A stretch of DNA of 64,000 bases. Source: an uncultured Bacillota bacterium (GTDB lineage: Bacteria; Bacillota; Clostridia; Lachnospirales; Lachnospiraceae). The stretch lies in contig CATWQE010000005.1 of NCBI GenBank assembly GCA_958352855.1, positions 1-64,000 of the forward strand, read 5' to 3'. The notes below the pieces were generated by a model that saw only the letters and a list, made by a program, of their open reading frames with translations, did not search any database and was not told the origin of the DNA. Of this stretch, positions 1-9,110 are shown piece by piece; position 1 is the first letter of the stretch, and the number at the start of each line of letters is the position of its first letter. The translations under genes and the position numbers were made by a program.

Positions 1-2
1 TT

Positions 3-593
3 ATCGAAGAAGCAGAAGAGATTTTTGATTCTATCAATCCAGATATTTTATTGCCTCTTGCAGACCATATTGCGTTTGCCGCAAAGAGGGAAAAAGAAAA
101 AATTCATATACCGAATCCTTTTATTGCAGATATTAAAGCCTTGTTTGGAAGAGAGTATACGGTTGTTCTCAATTGCAGGGACAGTGTAGAGAAAATGACC
201 GGATATCAAATTTCCGATGATGAGGTTGGATTTATAGCATTACACATCCATTCCGGATTGTCAGATGAGCATGTAACAGAAACCTTGAAAATCACCCAGA
301 CCATTGATGAATGTTTGTTGATGGTAGAAGATACGCTGAAACAGACCATTAGTCGGGAATCTCTTGGAGGGATCCGTCTCATGAGTCATTTATATTATAT
401 GATTGACCGCATCAAAACAGGAGAAGATATACATATTGAGCTGAATGAGTTTGTACAGAAGAAGTATCCCAGGGCATGGGAAGTTGCACAAAAGGTTTGT
501 CTGTATGTGTTTGAAAAAATGGGAGTCCCGGTACTGGAAAAGGAAATAGGGTTTTTTGCGGTACACATTCAGACCATTGTAAATATACGGTAG
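3..593 (+). CDS. PRD-containing transcription antiterminator (LicT/GlcT family), 5' truncated by window edge
   Basis: The reading frame is open from the window's left edge, so only the C-terminal ~196 residues are visible. They form two PTS-regulation domains with the conserved histidines in ADHI and HIHS (PRD1) and in SHLYYM and HIQT (PRD2). In this family PTS phosphorylation of these histidines controls dimerisation of an N-terminal RNA-binding domain, which here lies off-window; the protein then prevents termination ahead of PTS genes. It directly precedes ptsH, ptsI, IIA and IIBC on the same strand, so control of that operon is likely. A TTG at position 51 could be mistaken for the start, but the homologous sequence continues upstream of it. 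Whether it is GlcT-like or LicT-like cannot be settled without the N-terminus. Confidence 0.9.
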   Translation: MEEAEEIFDSINPDILLPLADHIAFAAKREKEKIHIPNPFIADIKALFGREYTVVLNCRDSVEKMTGYQISDDEVGFIALHIHSGLSDEHVTETLKITQTIDECLLMVEDTLKQTISRESLGGIRLMSHLYYMIDRIKTGEDIHIELNEFVQKKYPRAWEVAQKVCLYVFEKMGVPVLEKEIGFFAVHIQTIVNIR

Positions 594-614
594 TTACTGA
601 TTTTAAATCAGTAA
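594..614 (+). other. Perfect 10-bp inverted repeat between the antiterminator gene and ptsH
   Basis: Arms 594-603 and 605-614 are exact reverse complements around one base, starting right after the antiterminator stop codon. The sequence is A/T rich and is followed by A residues rather than a T-run, so it is a poor intrinsic terminator. It may be an RNA processing hairpin or part of the antiterminator target; function not established. Confidence 0.45.
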
Positions 615-650
615 AAATATATGACCCAAATAAAGTGAGGAGAAGAAATC

Positions 651-914
651 ATGAAAACATTTGAGTACACAATTAAAGACGAATTAGGAATTCACGCAAG
701 ACCAGCAGGAATGCTTGCAAAAGAAGTAAAGAACTATGACAGTAAAGTTACCATTACCAGAAAAGAAGATGGAAAGTCAGCAGATGTATCTCGTTTAATG
801 GCAGTGATGTCTTTAGCTGTAAAATGCGGACAGACAGTGGAAGTAGCTGTAGAAGGCGGAAATGAAGACGCATCTTTAGAAGGCATGAAAGCGTTTTTTG
901 AAGCAAACTTATAA
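651..914 (+). CDS. ptsH: Phosphocarrier protein HPr-like
   Basis: An 87-residue protein with the HPr active-site motif GIHARPA. His15 receives phosphate from EI and passes it to sugar-specific IIA domains. The ATG follows a good ribosome site (gaggag, 8 nt upstream). The regulatory region that in Bacillus HPr reads KSIMGVMSL, with Ser46, here reads SRLMAVMSL. Arg48 therefore occupies the Ser46 position and a Ser lies one residue earlier. The catalytic role looks intact, but HprK-dependent catabolite signalling through this copy is doubtful. It is followed after 18 bp by ptsI. Confidence 0.95.
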   Translation: MKTFEYTIKDELGIHARPAGMLAKEVKNYDSKVTITRKEDGKSADVSRLMAVMSLAVKCGQTVEVAVEGGNEDASLEGMKAFFEANL

Positions 915-932
915 AGGCGGCGGGAAACAGAT

Positions 933-2552
933 ATGGAAACTTTGAAGGGAAAAGCAGTATATAAAGGCATTGCACTTGGAAAAATTTCTGTACTTTGTAA
1001 AACAGAAAATGTAGTAAAACGTGTCAAGATTGAAGATGTTGATACAGAGCTGCAGCGGGTAGAGGCTGCAAAAGCACAGGCTATAGAGCAGCTTGGAAAA
1101 CTGTATGAGAAGGCAGTGAAAGAGGTAGGAGAGGCCAGTGCAGCAATCTTTGAAGTGCATCAGATGATGCTGGAGGATTTGGATTTTAATGAAGCCATTG
1201 AAAATACCATCCGTACACAGGAGGTTAATGCAGAATATGCGGTAGCTTCCACAGGAGACAGCTTCTCAGAAATGTTTGCCAGCATGGATGATGATTATAT
1301 GAAAGCCCGCTCAGTGGATATCAAAGATATTTCAGAACGTTTGATTCAAAATCTTACAGGTAACGGAGAAAATGGTCTGGACTTTACTGAGCCGGTGATT
1401 GTGGTGGCAGATGATCTTACACCCAGTGAAACTGTGCAGATGGACAAGGAAAAAATTCTTGCTTTTGTTACGGTTCATGGTTCCACCAATTCTCATACCG
1501 CCATTCTTGCACGTATGATGAACATTCCTGCTTTAATCGGTGTGGAAATGAATCTGGAAGATATGCGGACAGGGACAGAAGCGGTGGTAGACGGTTTTAC
1601 CGGAGAATTTATTCTTTCTCCAAAAGAAGAGGTGAAGGCGAAAGCCCGGAAAAAACTGGATGAAGAACATGAAAAGCGAAGCCTTTTGCTGGAATTAAAG
1701 GGAAAAGAAAATATTACCCTTAGCGGAAAGAAAATAGAGATTTATGCCAATATTGGCAGTGCGGCTGATGTGGGATATGTTCTTGAAAATGATGCCGGCG
1801 GTATCGGGCTGTTTCGAAGCGAATTTCTTTACATTGGACGAAATGAGCTGCCAGGTGAAGAAGAGCAGTTCCAGGCATATAAACAAGCTGCACAGAACAT
1901 GGCAGGGAAAAAGGTGATTATCCGCACGCTGGATATCGGCGCTGATAAACAGGCGGATTACTTAAATCTTGGAAAAGAAGAAAATCCGGCGCTTGGTTAT
2001 CGTGCCATTCGCATTTGTCTAACCCGGATAGATATTTTTAAAACTCAGCTTCGTGCCATTTTCAGAGCCTCCAGTTACGGACAGATTGCAATTATGTATC
2101 CAATGATTACATCTGTAGAAGAAGTGAAAAAAATTCAGGAAATCGTACAGGAAGTAAAGAAGGAATTGCGTGATTGTGAGATTCCATATAAGGATGTAGA
2201 AGAGGGAATTATGATTGAAACACCGGCTGCAGTCATGATTAGTGATGAACTTGCAGAACTGGTTGATTTCTTCAGTATTGGAACAAACGATCTTACACAG
2301 TATACACTTGCCATTGACCGTCAGAATGAAAAGCTGGATGCATTCTATAATCCGCATCACAAAGCAGTATTGAAAATGATTCAGATGGTGGTAGACAGTG
2401 CACATAAGGCAGGAAAGTGGGCTGGCATCTGTGGAGAACTGGGCGCAGATACTGAGCTTACAGAAACCTTTGTCCGCATGGGTGTGGACGAACTTTCTGT
2501 TGCACCATCCATGATTTTAAAATTGAGAAAGATTGTAAGAGAAATGGAGTAA
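933..2552 (+). CDS. ptsI: Phosphoenolpyruvate-protein phosphotransferase (PTS enzyme I)
   Basis: A 539-residue cytosolic enzyme, near the usual EI length of about 570. It transfers phosphate from PEP to HPr. Visible landmarks are the phosphohistidine motif GSTNSHTAILAR with His188, the PEP-binding-barrel motif GIGLFRSEFLY, and the active-site Cys500 in GICGELG near the C-terminus. A purine-rich site (aaggcggcggg) precedes the ATG. It sits between ptsH and the IIA gene, only 13 bp before the latter, consistent with one PTS operon. Confidence 0.97.
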   Translation: METLKGKAVYKGIALGKISVLCKTENVVKRVKIEDVDTELQRVEAAKAQAIEQLGKLYEKAVKEVGEASAAIFEVHQMMLEDLDFNEAIENTIRTQEVNAEYAVASTGDSFSEMFASMDDDYMKARSVDIKDISERLIQNLTGNGENGLDFTEPVIVVADDLTPSETVQMDKEKILAFVTVHGSTNSHTAILARMMNIPALIGVEMNLEDMRTGTEAVVDGFTGEFILSPKEEVKAKARKKLDEEHEKRSLLLELKGKENITLSGKKIEIYANIGSAADVGYVLENDAGGIGLFRSEFLYIGRNELPGEEEQFQAYKQAAQNMAGKKVIIRTLDIGADKQADYLNLGKEENPALGYRAIRICLTRIDIFKTQLRAIFRASSYGQIAIMYPMITSVEEVKKIQEIVQEVKKELRDCEIPYKDVEEGIMIETPAAVMISDELAELVDFFSIGTNDLTQYTLAIDRQNEKLDAFYNPHHKAVLKMIQMVVDSAHKAGKWAGICGELGADTELTETFVRMGVDELSVAPSMILKLRKIVREME

Positions 2553-2565
2553 AGAGGAGACTATT

Positions 2566-3063
2566 ATGTTTGGTTCATTAAAAGAAAAATTAGGATTAGG
2601 CAAGAAAAAAGGAGAAGTATTAGGAGCACCAGTTGAGGGCGAAGCAGTGGAACTTTCCAAAGTAAGCGACCCTACTTTTGGAGAAGAAATTTTAGGAAAA
2701 GGTGTGGCGATTCTTCCTTCTGTGGGAAAGGTAGTAGCACCCATTGATGGAACGATAGCAATGGTGTTTGATACAAAACATGCGCTTTCTATGACATCAG
2801 ACAGTGGAATTGAAATTCTGATTCACATTGGGCTTGATACGGTTACGTTAAAGGGTGAGCCTTTTACTGCACATGCTGCAGCAGGAGATAAAGTAAAAGC
2901 AGGTGACCTTCTTCTGGAATTTGATATAGAAGCAATTAAGGCGGCAGGCCTTGATACCATCGTGCCAATGGTAATCTGCAATACACCAGATTACAGTGAA
3001 ATCCAGGCATCTGCCGGAAAAAGCGTTAAGCTGTTAGATGAAGTGCTGACAGTTGCAAAATAA
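2566..3063 (+). CDS. crr: PTS glucose-family IIA component (Crr-like)
   Basis: A 165-residue soluble single-domain IIA of the glucose superfamily. It carries phosphate from HPr to the IIB domain. The two family histidines are visible: His72 in the DTKHA motif and the phosphorylated His87 in ILIHIGLDTV. The short N-terminal extension before the beta-sandwich is normal for stand-alone IIA proteins. The IIBC gene follows after 86 bp containing a small hairpin that could adjust relative expression. Confidence 0.93.
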   Translation: MFGSLKEKLGLGKKKGEVLGAPVEGEAVELSKVSDPTFGEEILGKGVAILPSVGKVVAPIDGTIAMVFDTKHALSMTSDSGIEILIHIGLDTVTLKGEPFTAHAAAGDKVKAGDLLLEFDIEAIKAAGLDTIVPMVICNTPDYSEIQASAGKSVKLLDEVLTVAK

Positions 3064-3075
3064 GAAAGGTATATG

Positions 3076-3098
3076 AGCCTGTAAAGCAGGCTTTTATA
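3076..3098 (+). terminator. Weak hairpin/attenuator between IIA and IIBC genes
   Basis: Stem AGCCTG (3076-3081) pairs with CAGGCT (3087-3092) around a TAAAG loop and is followed by TTTATA. With six pairs and a short T-tract it should terminate only partially, so it may lower IIBC transcript relative to the general PTS genes. Confidence 0.5.
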
Positions 3099-3149
3099 TA
3101 AAAGAAGATTTCACATAAGAAAGAGAAAAAGAAAAAGGAGGAAAAAGTT

Positions 3150-4631
3150 ATGATGAAATATCTTCAGAAATTAGGTAAAGCCTTAATGCTCCCAGTTGCA
3201 TGCTTACCTATTTGCGGTATCCTTATGGGTATCGGTTACGCACTGGCTCCGGCTGCTATGGCGGGCGAAGTAAATGGTTATGTTGCAAGTGGTACAGCGT
3301 ACACCATAGGATTTTTCCTGATTAAAGCTGGTTCAGCATTAATTGACAACATGGCTCTCTTATTTGTTATTGGTGTTGGCGTCGGTATGGCAGATGACAA
3401 TGATGGTACAGCAGCTCTGGCAGCTTTAGCTTCCTGGCTGATGATGACAACCTTGTTATCTACAGGCGTTGTTGGAACACTGATGAATCTGGAAGAAGGA
3501 ACTGCTAAGTTTATCGCATTCCAGAAAATTCAGAACCCATTTATCGGTATTCTTGCCGGTATTATTGGCGCAACCTGCTACAACAAGTTTAAAGGAACAA
3601 AACTTCCAAACTTCCTTGCATTCTTCAGCGGAAAACGTTGTGTTGCAATCATCGCAGGTGTTGTTTCCATCGTAGTATCTGCAATTTTACTGTTTGTATG
3701 GCCAATTATCTTTGGTGGCTTAGTTTCCATAGGTCAGTCTATTGTTAAATTAGACGCAATAGGTGCTGGTATCTACGCATTCTTAAACCGTCTGTTAATT
3801 CCAACCGGATTACATCACGCACTGAACAATGTATTCTGGTTTGATACCATCGGTCTTGGTGACTTACAGAAATTCTGGGCAGGTATGACATCTGCAGATG
3901 TGGACTGGAGCCTTGGTATGTATATGTCAGGATTCTTCCCATGTATGATGTTCGGTGTTCCAGGTGCGGCTTTAGCTATGGTTCATACAGCAAAAAGTAA
4001 TAAGAAAAAAGTAGCAATCGGTCTTGTGGGATCTGCTGCTTTCTGTGCTTTCCTTTGCGGTGTTACAGAGCCATTTGAATTTGCTTTCATGTTTTTGGCA
4101 CCAGGTTTATATGTAGTTTATGCATTGTTATACGGTATTTTCGTAACAGTTACTACGTTATTGGGATTCCGCGCAGGATTCTCCTTTTCCGCAGGTGCAA
4201 CAGACTTGATATTCTCTGCATCCCTGCCGGCGGCTGAAAAAACATGGATGATTATTCCACTTGGTATTGCAGCATTCATCATTTTCTATGTGGTATTCCG
4301 TTTCGCTATCACAAAGTTTAATTTAAAAACACCAGGTAGAGAAGATGACGATACAACAGATGAAACAAAAGTAGTATTAGCAAACAATGACTTTACAGAA
4401 GTTGCAAGAATTGTCTTAGAAGGTTTAGGCGGAAAAGAAAACATTACTTCTATTGACAACTGTATTACAAGACTTCGTCTGGAAATAAAAGATAATACAT
4501 TAGTTGATGAAAAAGTAATTAAATCTGCAGGTGTTGCGGGTATTATCCGTCCGGGAAAAACAAGCGTACAGGTTATCATTGGAACACAGGTACAGCATGT
4601 TGCAGACGAATTCAAGAAATTGTGTAAATAA
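3150..4631 (+). CDS. ptsG: PTS glucose/N-acetylglucosamine-family IIBC permease
   Basis: A 493-residue membrane transporter that imports and phosphorylates a hexose. The N-terminal two thirds form the IIC channel: many hydrophobic segments, the GLHHALNN motif, and the substrate-binding TEPFEF motif. The C-terminal ~90 residues form the IIB domain with phosphocysteine Cys438 in the motif DNCITRLRL. No IIA domain is fused; the separate IIA encoded just upstream supplies it. A strong ribosome site (aaggagg) precedes the ATG. Sugar specificity is inferred: glucose is most likely, with GlcNAc or maltose-type substrates possible. Confidence 0.88.
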   Translation: MMKYLQKLGKALMLPVACLPICGILMGIGYALAPAAMAGEVNGYVASGTAYTIGFFLIKAGSALIDNMALLFVIGVGVGMADDNDGTAALAALASWLMMTTLLSTGVVGTLMNLEEGTAKFIAFQKIQNPFIGILAGIIGATCYNKFKGTKLPNFLAFFSGKRCVAIIAGVVSIVVSAILLFVWPIIFGGLVSIGQSIVKLDAIGAGIYAFLNRLLIPTGLHHALNNVFWFDTIGLGDLQKFWAGMTSADVDWSLGMYMSGFFPCMMFGVPGAALAMVHTAKSNKKKVAIGLVGSAAFCAFLCGVTEPFEFAFMFLAPGLYVVYALLYGIFVTVTTLLGFRAGFSFSAGATDLIFSASLPAAEKTWMIIPLGIAAFIIFYVVFRFAITKFNLKTPGREDDDTTDETKVVLANNDFTEVARIVLEGLGGKENITSIDNCITRLRLEIKDNTLVDEKVIKSAGVAGIIRPGKTSVQVIIGTQVQHVADEFKKLCK

Positions 4632-4654
4632 GAAACTACATAAATAAAAACAGG

Positions 4655-4686
4655 CATAAGGAAATGCAGGAATGCATTTCCTTATG
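4655..4686 (+). terminator. Hairpin at the end of the PTS operon
   Basis: A perfect 13-bp stem (4655-4667 with 4674-4686) with a six-base loop follows the IIBC stop codon. No T-run follows on the + strand, while A-rich sequence precedes it, so it may work as a terminator of moderate strength or as a 3' stabilising hairpin. Confidence 0.55.
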
Positions 4687-4724
4687 TGCTGTCTATTGAC
4701 TGAGTTTGTTTTACAGGAGGGTTT

Positions 4725-5468
4725 ATGGGATATATATTAGAATGCTGTGTGGACTCTGTAGAATCCGCCATTGCTGCAAAAAAAGGCGGTGCAGATCGGA
4801 TTGAACTATGCAGTGCTCTTGTGATAGGTGGTTTGTCTCCCTCACAGGCACTCTATCGGAAGATCAGAGAACAGATAGATATTCCCATTCGTGTCCTATT
4901 AAGACCAAGGTTTGGTGATTTCTGTTATACGGATTTTGAGCAGGAAATCTTAAAAGAAGAAATCAGGAGTTTTGTCAGGCTTGGTGCAGATGGAATTGTG
5001 ATTGGAGCTATGAAACCAGATGGAACCTTACATCTGGAACAAATGAAAGAGTTTATAGAGGAAGCAAAGGGGACACCGGTTACTTTACATCGGGCATTTG
5101 ATATGTGTAAAGACCCCTTTGTGACATTGGAAGAGGCGAAAGAACTTGGAATTTGTACCATCCTGACATCAGGACAGAAAAATACCTGTGTAGATGGAGT
5201 GGAACTTTTAAAAGAACTGGTGGAAAAAGTACAGGGAAGAATAGAAATTCTCATTGGAGGCGGTGTAGATGCATCTGTACTTCCTATGCTGGCAGAGAAG
5301 ACGAAAGCAAAAGCCTATCATATGTCAGGAAAAATTTCTATGGAAAGTCAAATGCGCTATCGGAAGCAGGATGTGAGCATGGGAGTTGCATCTGTAAGCG
5401 AATATGAAATTTGGCGTACCAGTGAAAAAAGAGTTCGGGAAGCCAGGAAGATTCTTGATTATCTGTAA
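4725..5468 (+). CDS. cutC: CutC family protein
   Basis: A 247-residue TIM-barrel protein of the CutC family. Recognisable features are the N-terminal ECCVDS motif, the GGADRIELC motif, the RPRFGDF segment and VTLHRAFDM. The family was named for copper tolerance in E. coli, but that role has been disputed and the biochemical activity is unsettled. The start follows aggagg with good spacing. It appears monocistronic, with a long hairpin spanning its stop codon. No metal-related genes are adjacent. Confidence 0.88.
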   Translation: MGYILECCVDSVESAIAAKKGGADRIELCSALVIGGLSPSQALYRKIREQIDIPIRVLLRPRFGDFCYTDFEQEILKEEIRSFVRLGADGIVIGAMKPDGTLHLEQMKEFIEEAKGTPVTLHRAFDMCKDPFVTLEEAKELGICTILTSGQKNTCVDGVELLKELVEKVQGRIEILIGGGVDASVLPMLAEKTKAKAYHMSGKISMESQMRYRKQDVSMGVASVSEYEIWRTSEKRVREARKILDYL

Positions 5469-5494
5469 AATTTATAAAAATTTTACAGATAATC
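5457..5494 (+). other. 17-bp perfect hairpin overlapping the cutC stop codon
   Basis: Bases 5457-5473 are exactly complementary to 5478-5494 with a four-base loop. The left arm encodes the last codons and the stop of cutC. No T-tract follows, so it is more likely a transcript-stabilising or processing structure than a classical terminator. Confidence 0.6.
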
Positions 5495-5649
5495 AGGAAA
5501 AATGACAAGTCTCTTCTTTACTTCAAAAATTTAGTGTGCTAATATATATAATAGTAATGGAAGATATAACCGATAAAGTGGTAATGCGCCAGAGAATATT
5601 GGAAAATCTATTACGGGGTGTATATTACAATGTTAAGGAGATTTTGAAT

Positions 5650-5952
5650 ATGAGTAAGAAGATTCACACAGAAGCAGTTGATTCCTTGTTTGATGCAATC
5701 CTCAGCCTGAAAAACAGAGAAGAATGTTATTTGTTTTTTGAAGATGTTTGTACTGTTAATGAGATTTTGTCCTTGTCCCAGCGTTTTGAAGTTGCAAAGA
5801 TGCTGAAAGAGAAAAGAACTTATCTGGAAATTTCTGAGAAAACAGGAGCTTCCACAGCTACTATCAGCCGCGTGAACAGAAGTCTCAATTACGGAAATGA
5901 CGGATATGACATGGTATTTGAGAGAATGGAAGCACAGGAACAGGAAAAATAA
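5650..5952 (+). CDS. YerC/YecD family TrpR-related DNA-binding protein
   Basis: A 100-residue protein with a TrpR-like helix-turn-helix (TYLEISEKTGASTATISRV) and the family's N-terminal helical segment (LFDAILSLKNREE). This family is widespread in Firmicutes and resembles the Trp repressor fold, but its ligand and targets are not well established. The reading frame is open further upstream, but the ATG at 5650 has the ribosome site taaggag and matches the usual family length. It ends in a terminator shared with the convergent DUF1836 gene. Confidence 0.85.
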   Translation: MSKKIHTEAVDSLFDAILSLKNREECYLFFEDVCTVNEILSLSQRFEVAKMLKEKRTYLEISEKTGASTATISRVNRSLNYGNDGYDMVFERMEAQEQEK

Positions 5953-5971
5953 GATTTTGGGTACAAAACAT

Positions 5972-6027
5972 AAAAGGAGCTGCGACAGGAAAGATTCATA
6001 GAGATTATTTCCTGTCCAGCTCCTTTT
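5972..6027. terminator. Bidirectional intrinsic terminator between convergent genes
   Basis: AAAAGGAGCTGCGACAGGAAA (5972-5992) pairs, with one unpaired base, with 6008-6027. The stem is flanked by A-rich sequence on the left and TTTT on the right. It ends both the YerC-family gene (+) and the DUF1836 gene (-). Confidence 0.85.
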
Positions 6028-6036
6028 GAATTGAAA

Positions 6037-6633
6037 TTAGTTCGCAGGGTCGGACATATGGTCAATTAATTGTTCAATTACCTGTTTTTTTACATACACA
6101 TCAAAGCTGAGCATACAGATAAAAGCAAATTTCTGTAAAAATTCCCGATCTGCTTCTTCTGCATCTGCAAAAGATTCCTGAGATTTATTAAATTTTCTGG
6201 TGACATCCTTTGCCAGGGGCTCAATCTGAGAAAGCTCCAGGTTCATAATATCCTCATAGATATCCGTAAGCTGAATACCATCTTCCTGTGAAAAATATTT
6301 TTCAGTCAGAGGTGTCAGAAGCACCTGGATATCATTAATAGATAGAATATTTTTAAAGTAATAAATAAAGGTCAGAAGGAGCAGATGCTCTCTGGAATAC
6401 TTCTTTTTCACAGGCGGAGGAAGCAGATGATTCTTAGCATAATTATTAATCATGGTTTTGGTAAGAATTTTATCCTCTGCATGGCGTTTCGATGCTGCCA
6501 GATGTTCCTCCATAAAAGTAGTGACCTGGTCCATATATAAATCTATGTTTGGGATTTCCTCAGTTTTGATGTAATCAATGCGGGAAATGCTGGCTAAAAT
6601 GCTGTTTAAAATATCTTTTGTGTCTATAGTCAT
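6037..6633 (-). CDS. DUF1836 domain-containing protein
   Basis: A 198-residue cytosolic protein of the DUF1836 family, common in Clostridia and Bacilli. Visible is the family's central block, where an ILTKTMINNYAK segment and LLPPPVKKKYSREH precede helical repeats. These resemble a MerR-like winged helix-turn-helix, so DNA binding is plausible but unproven. The ATG has the ribosome site agaggtgat. It is transcribed divergently from pcrA, with about 117 bp between them. Confidence 0.8.
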   Translation of the reverse strand: MTIDTKDILNSILASISRIDYIKTEEIPNIDLYMDQVTTFMEEHLAASKRHAEDKILTKTMINNYAKNHLLPPPVKKKYSREHLLLLTFIYYFKNILSINDIQVLLTPLTEKYFSQEDGIQLTDIYEDIMNLELSQIEPLAKDVTRKFNKSQESFADAEEADREFLQKFAFICMLSFDVYVKKQVIEQLIDHMSDPAN

Positions 6634-6688
6634 GTTTTATCACCTCTGTTCTCTATTATATAGTTTTTAAAACCATTTGTAAAGCCAC

Positions 6689-6717
6689 TTGCGTTATTCT
6701 CTGCACAATGGTATAGT
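6689..6717 (+). promoter_or_regulatory. Sigma-A type promoter of pcrA
   Basis: TTGCGT at 6689-6694, a 17-bp spacer and TATAGT at 6712-6717 lie 33 bp before the pcrA start codon. Confidence 0.65.
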
Positions 6718-6750
6718 GTAAGAACAAATGTTTTGGAGGAAAGAGAAGTT

Positions 6751-8961
6751 ATGAGTATCTATGATACATTAAATACAGAGCAGAGAGAAGCAGTTTTTCA
6801 TACAGAAGGACCGGTGCTGATTCTGGCCGGCGCAGGTTCAGGTAAGACAAGGGTACTGACCCACAGGATTGCCTATTTAATAGAAGAAAAAGGGGTAAAT
6901 CCATGGAATATTATGGCCATTACCTTTACGAATAAGGCAGCGGGAGAGATGCGGGAGCGTGTGGATAAGATTGTAGGCTTTGGCTCAGAGAGTATCTGGG
7001 TGTCTACCTTTCATTCCAGTTGTGTGCGTATGCTCCGCCGCTTTATTGACCGTTTGGGTTTTGACTCCAATTTTACCATTTATGATACAGACGATCAGAA
7101 AACATTGATGAAGGATATTTGCAAGCGCCTTGATATTGATACCAAGGTTTACAAAGAAAGAGCCATTTTGGCTGCCATTTCCAAGGCAAAGGATGAACTG
7201 ATTGGGCCGGAAGAATACGAAATGAATGTTATGGGAGATTTTTCCAAGCGCAAGCTTGCCCTGGCGTATAAGGAGTATCAGAAAGAACTGAAGAAGAACA
7301 ACGCTCTGGATTTTGATGATTTAATTATGAAAACAGTGGAATTGTTTCAGGCCTGCCCGGATGTATTGGAATATTTCCAGGAGCGGTTTAAATATATTAT
7401 GGTGGATGAATACCAAGATACGAATACAGCACAGTTTAAGTTTGTAAGCCTTCTGGCAGGGAAATACAGAAATCTCTGTGTTGTAGGAGATGATGACCAG
7501 TCTATCTATAAATTTCGCGGGGCTAATATTGGAAATATTTTAGGCTTTGAGAATGTGTTTGCAGATGCAAAGGTGGTAAGGCTGGAGCAGAATTACCGGT
7601 CCACCCAGAATATTTTAAATGCTGCCAATCAGGTGATTCAAAATAATATGGAGCGTAAGCGAAAGACTCTCTGGACAGAAAATGAAGAAGGGGAAAAACT
7701 GCATTTCCGTCAGTTTATGAATGCATATGAAGAGGCAGAATATATTGTAGGAGATATCAGCAAGAAAGTACGGGAGCGTGACGCCCAGTACCGGGATATT
7801 GCCATTTTATACAGGACAAACGCCCAGTCCCGTCTTTTTGAAGAGAAATTCCTTATGGCAAACATTCCTTACAAATTAGTGGGAGGAGTGAACTTCTATG
7901 CCAGAAAAGAAATCAAGGATTTACTGGCATATTTAAAAACTGTAGACAATGCCAGAGACGACTTGGCGGTACGGCGTATTATCAATGTGCCAAAAAGAGG
8001 AATTGGAGCTACTACCCTTACCAGAGTTCAGGATTATGCAGTGAGCCAGGGCATGAGTTTTTATGATGCCTTAAAAGAGGCTGATTCGATTTCTGCTCTT
8101 GGGCGGGCAGCAGCGAAGGTGGAGCCTTTTGTAACCTTTATTCAGACTTTGAGAAGTAAGGCTGAGTATTTGTCTCCTTCTGAGCTTTTAAAGGATATTA
8201 TTGAAAACACAGGTTATGTCAAAGAGCTGGAGGCAGAAGGTACAGAAGAGGCAGAAGCCAGAATCGAAAACATTGACGAGTTAATTACAAAAGTGGTGTC
8301 CTATGAAGAGGAAAATGAGGAACCAACCTTGTCTGGATTTTTGGAAGAGGTAGCCCTGGTGGCAGATATTGATTCTGTGGATGGGAATGATAATCAGGTT
8401 CTTTTAATGACATTACATAGTGCAAAGGGGTTGGAATTTCCTTTTGTATATCTGGCCGGAATGGAAGATGGCATATTCCCCAGCTATATGACTATTACCT
8501 CTGATGACCCGACAGAAATAGAAGAGGAGCGGAGATTATGCTATGTGGGAATTACCAGGGCTATGCGTGATTTAACCCTTACCTGTGCCCAGCAGAGAAT
8601 GATTCGCGGTGAAACGCAGTATAATAAAGTGTCCAGATTTATTAAGGAAATTCCAAGAGAACTGGTGGAGTTAGGAAGGGAGTTTAAGGAGAAGAAACCC
8701 ATGGATATTCCCATGCCAACGTCCTTCCGCCAGATGAAACAGGCATTTAAGCAGCCGGCATTTGTGCCAAAGCAGTTTGAGGTGAAAAAGGCGGATGGTC
8801 TGGACTATACAGTGGGAGATACGGTAAAACATATAAAATTTGGAATCGGTGTGGTCACAGCCATTGTGGAAGGCGGAAGAGACTATGAGGTTACGGTGAA
8901 TTTTGACAAAGTAGGTGTGAAGAAAATGTTTGCATCCTTTGCGAAATTGAAAAAAGTCTGA
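6751..8961 (+). CDS. pcrA: ATP-dependent DNA helicase PcrA/UvrD
   Basis: A 736-residue superfamily-1 3'-5' helicase used in repair, replication restart and rolling-circle replication. Motifs in order: Walker A AGAGSGKT (about residues 27-33), DEYQDT Walker B, GDDDQSIYKFRGA, LEQNYRS, the HSAKGLEF motif and YVGITRA. A C-terminal Tudor-like beta segment (DTVKHIKFGIGVV) is typical of PcrA, where it contacts RNA polymerase. An upstream in-frame TTG exists, but ATG 6751 is preceded by ggagga and matches family N-termini. Confidence 0.97.
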   Translation: MSIYDTLNTEQREAVFHTEGPVLILAGAGSGKTRVLTHRIAYLIEEKGVNPWNIMAITFTNKAAGEMRERVDKIVGFGSESIWVSTFHSSCVRMLRRFIDRLGFDSNFTIYDTDDQKTLMKDICKRLDIDTKVYKERAILAAISKAKDELIGPEEYEMNVMGDFSKRKLALAYKEYQKELKKNNALDFDDLIMKTVELFQACPDVLEYFQERFKYIMVDEYQDTNTAQFKFVSLLAGKYRNLCVVGDDDQSIYKFRGANIGNILGFENVFADAKVVRLEQNYRSTQNILNAANQVIQNNMERKRKTLWTENEEGEKLHFRQFMNAYEEAEYIVGDISKKVRERDAQYRDIAILYRTNAQSRLFEEKFLMANIPYKLVGGVNFYARKEIKDLLAYLKTVDNARDDLAVRRIINVPKRGIGATTLTRVQDYAVSQGMSFYDALKEADSISALGRAAAKVEPFVTFIQTLRSKAEYLSPSELLKDIIENTGYVKELEAEGTEEAEARIENIDELITKVVSYEEENEEPTLSGFLEEVALVADIDSVDGNDNQVLLMTLHSAKGLEFPFVYLAGMEDGIFPSYMTITSDDPTEIEEERRLCYVGITRAMRDLTLTCAQQRMIRGETQYNKVSRFIKEIPRELVELGREFKEKKPMDIPMPTSFRQMKQAFKQPAFVPKQFEVKKADGLDYTVGDTVKHIKFGIGVVTAIVEGGRDYEVTVNFDKVGVKKMFASFAKLKKV

Positions 8962-9110
8962 AGAAAGGATAGTAAAATCTCAGGTTCAGTGGTATAATAG
9001 CATAAAGAGTGAGTTGGAGCTTTAGATTCATGGAAGCAAAACCAGCTCACAGCAGCTTTTAAGAATGAGTTTGCAGAAAATCTGTAAAAAGAGAGGATGG
9101 TGCAGGACAT

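Noticed and set aside
594..614. Terminator between the antiterminator gene and ptsH
   Set aside because: The inverted repeat is A/T rich and followed by A's, not T's. It was listed as a hairpin only.
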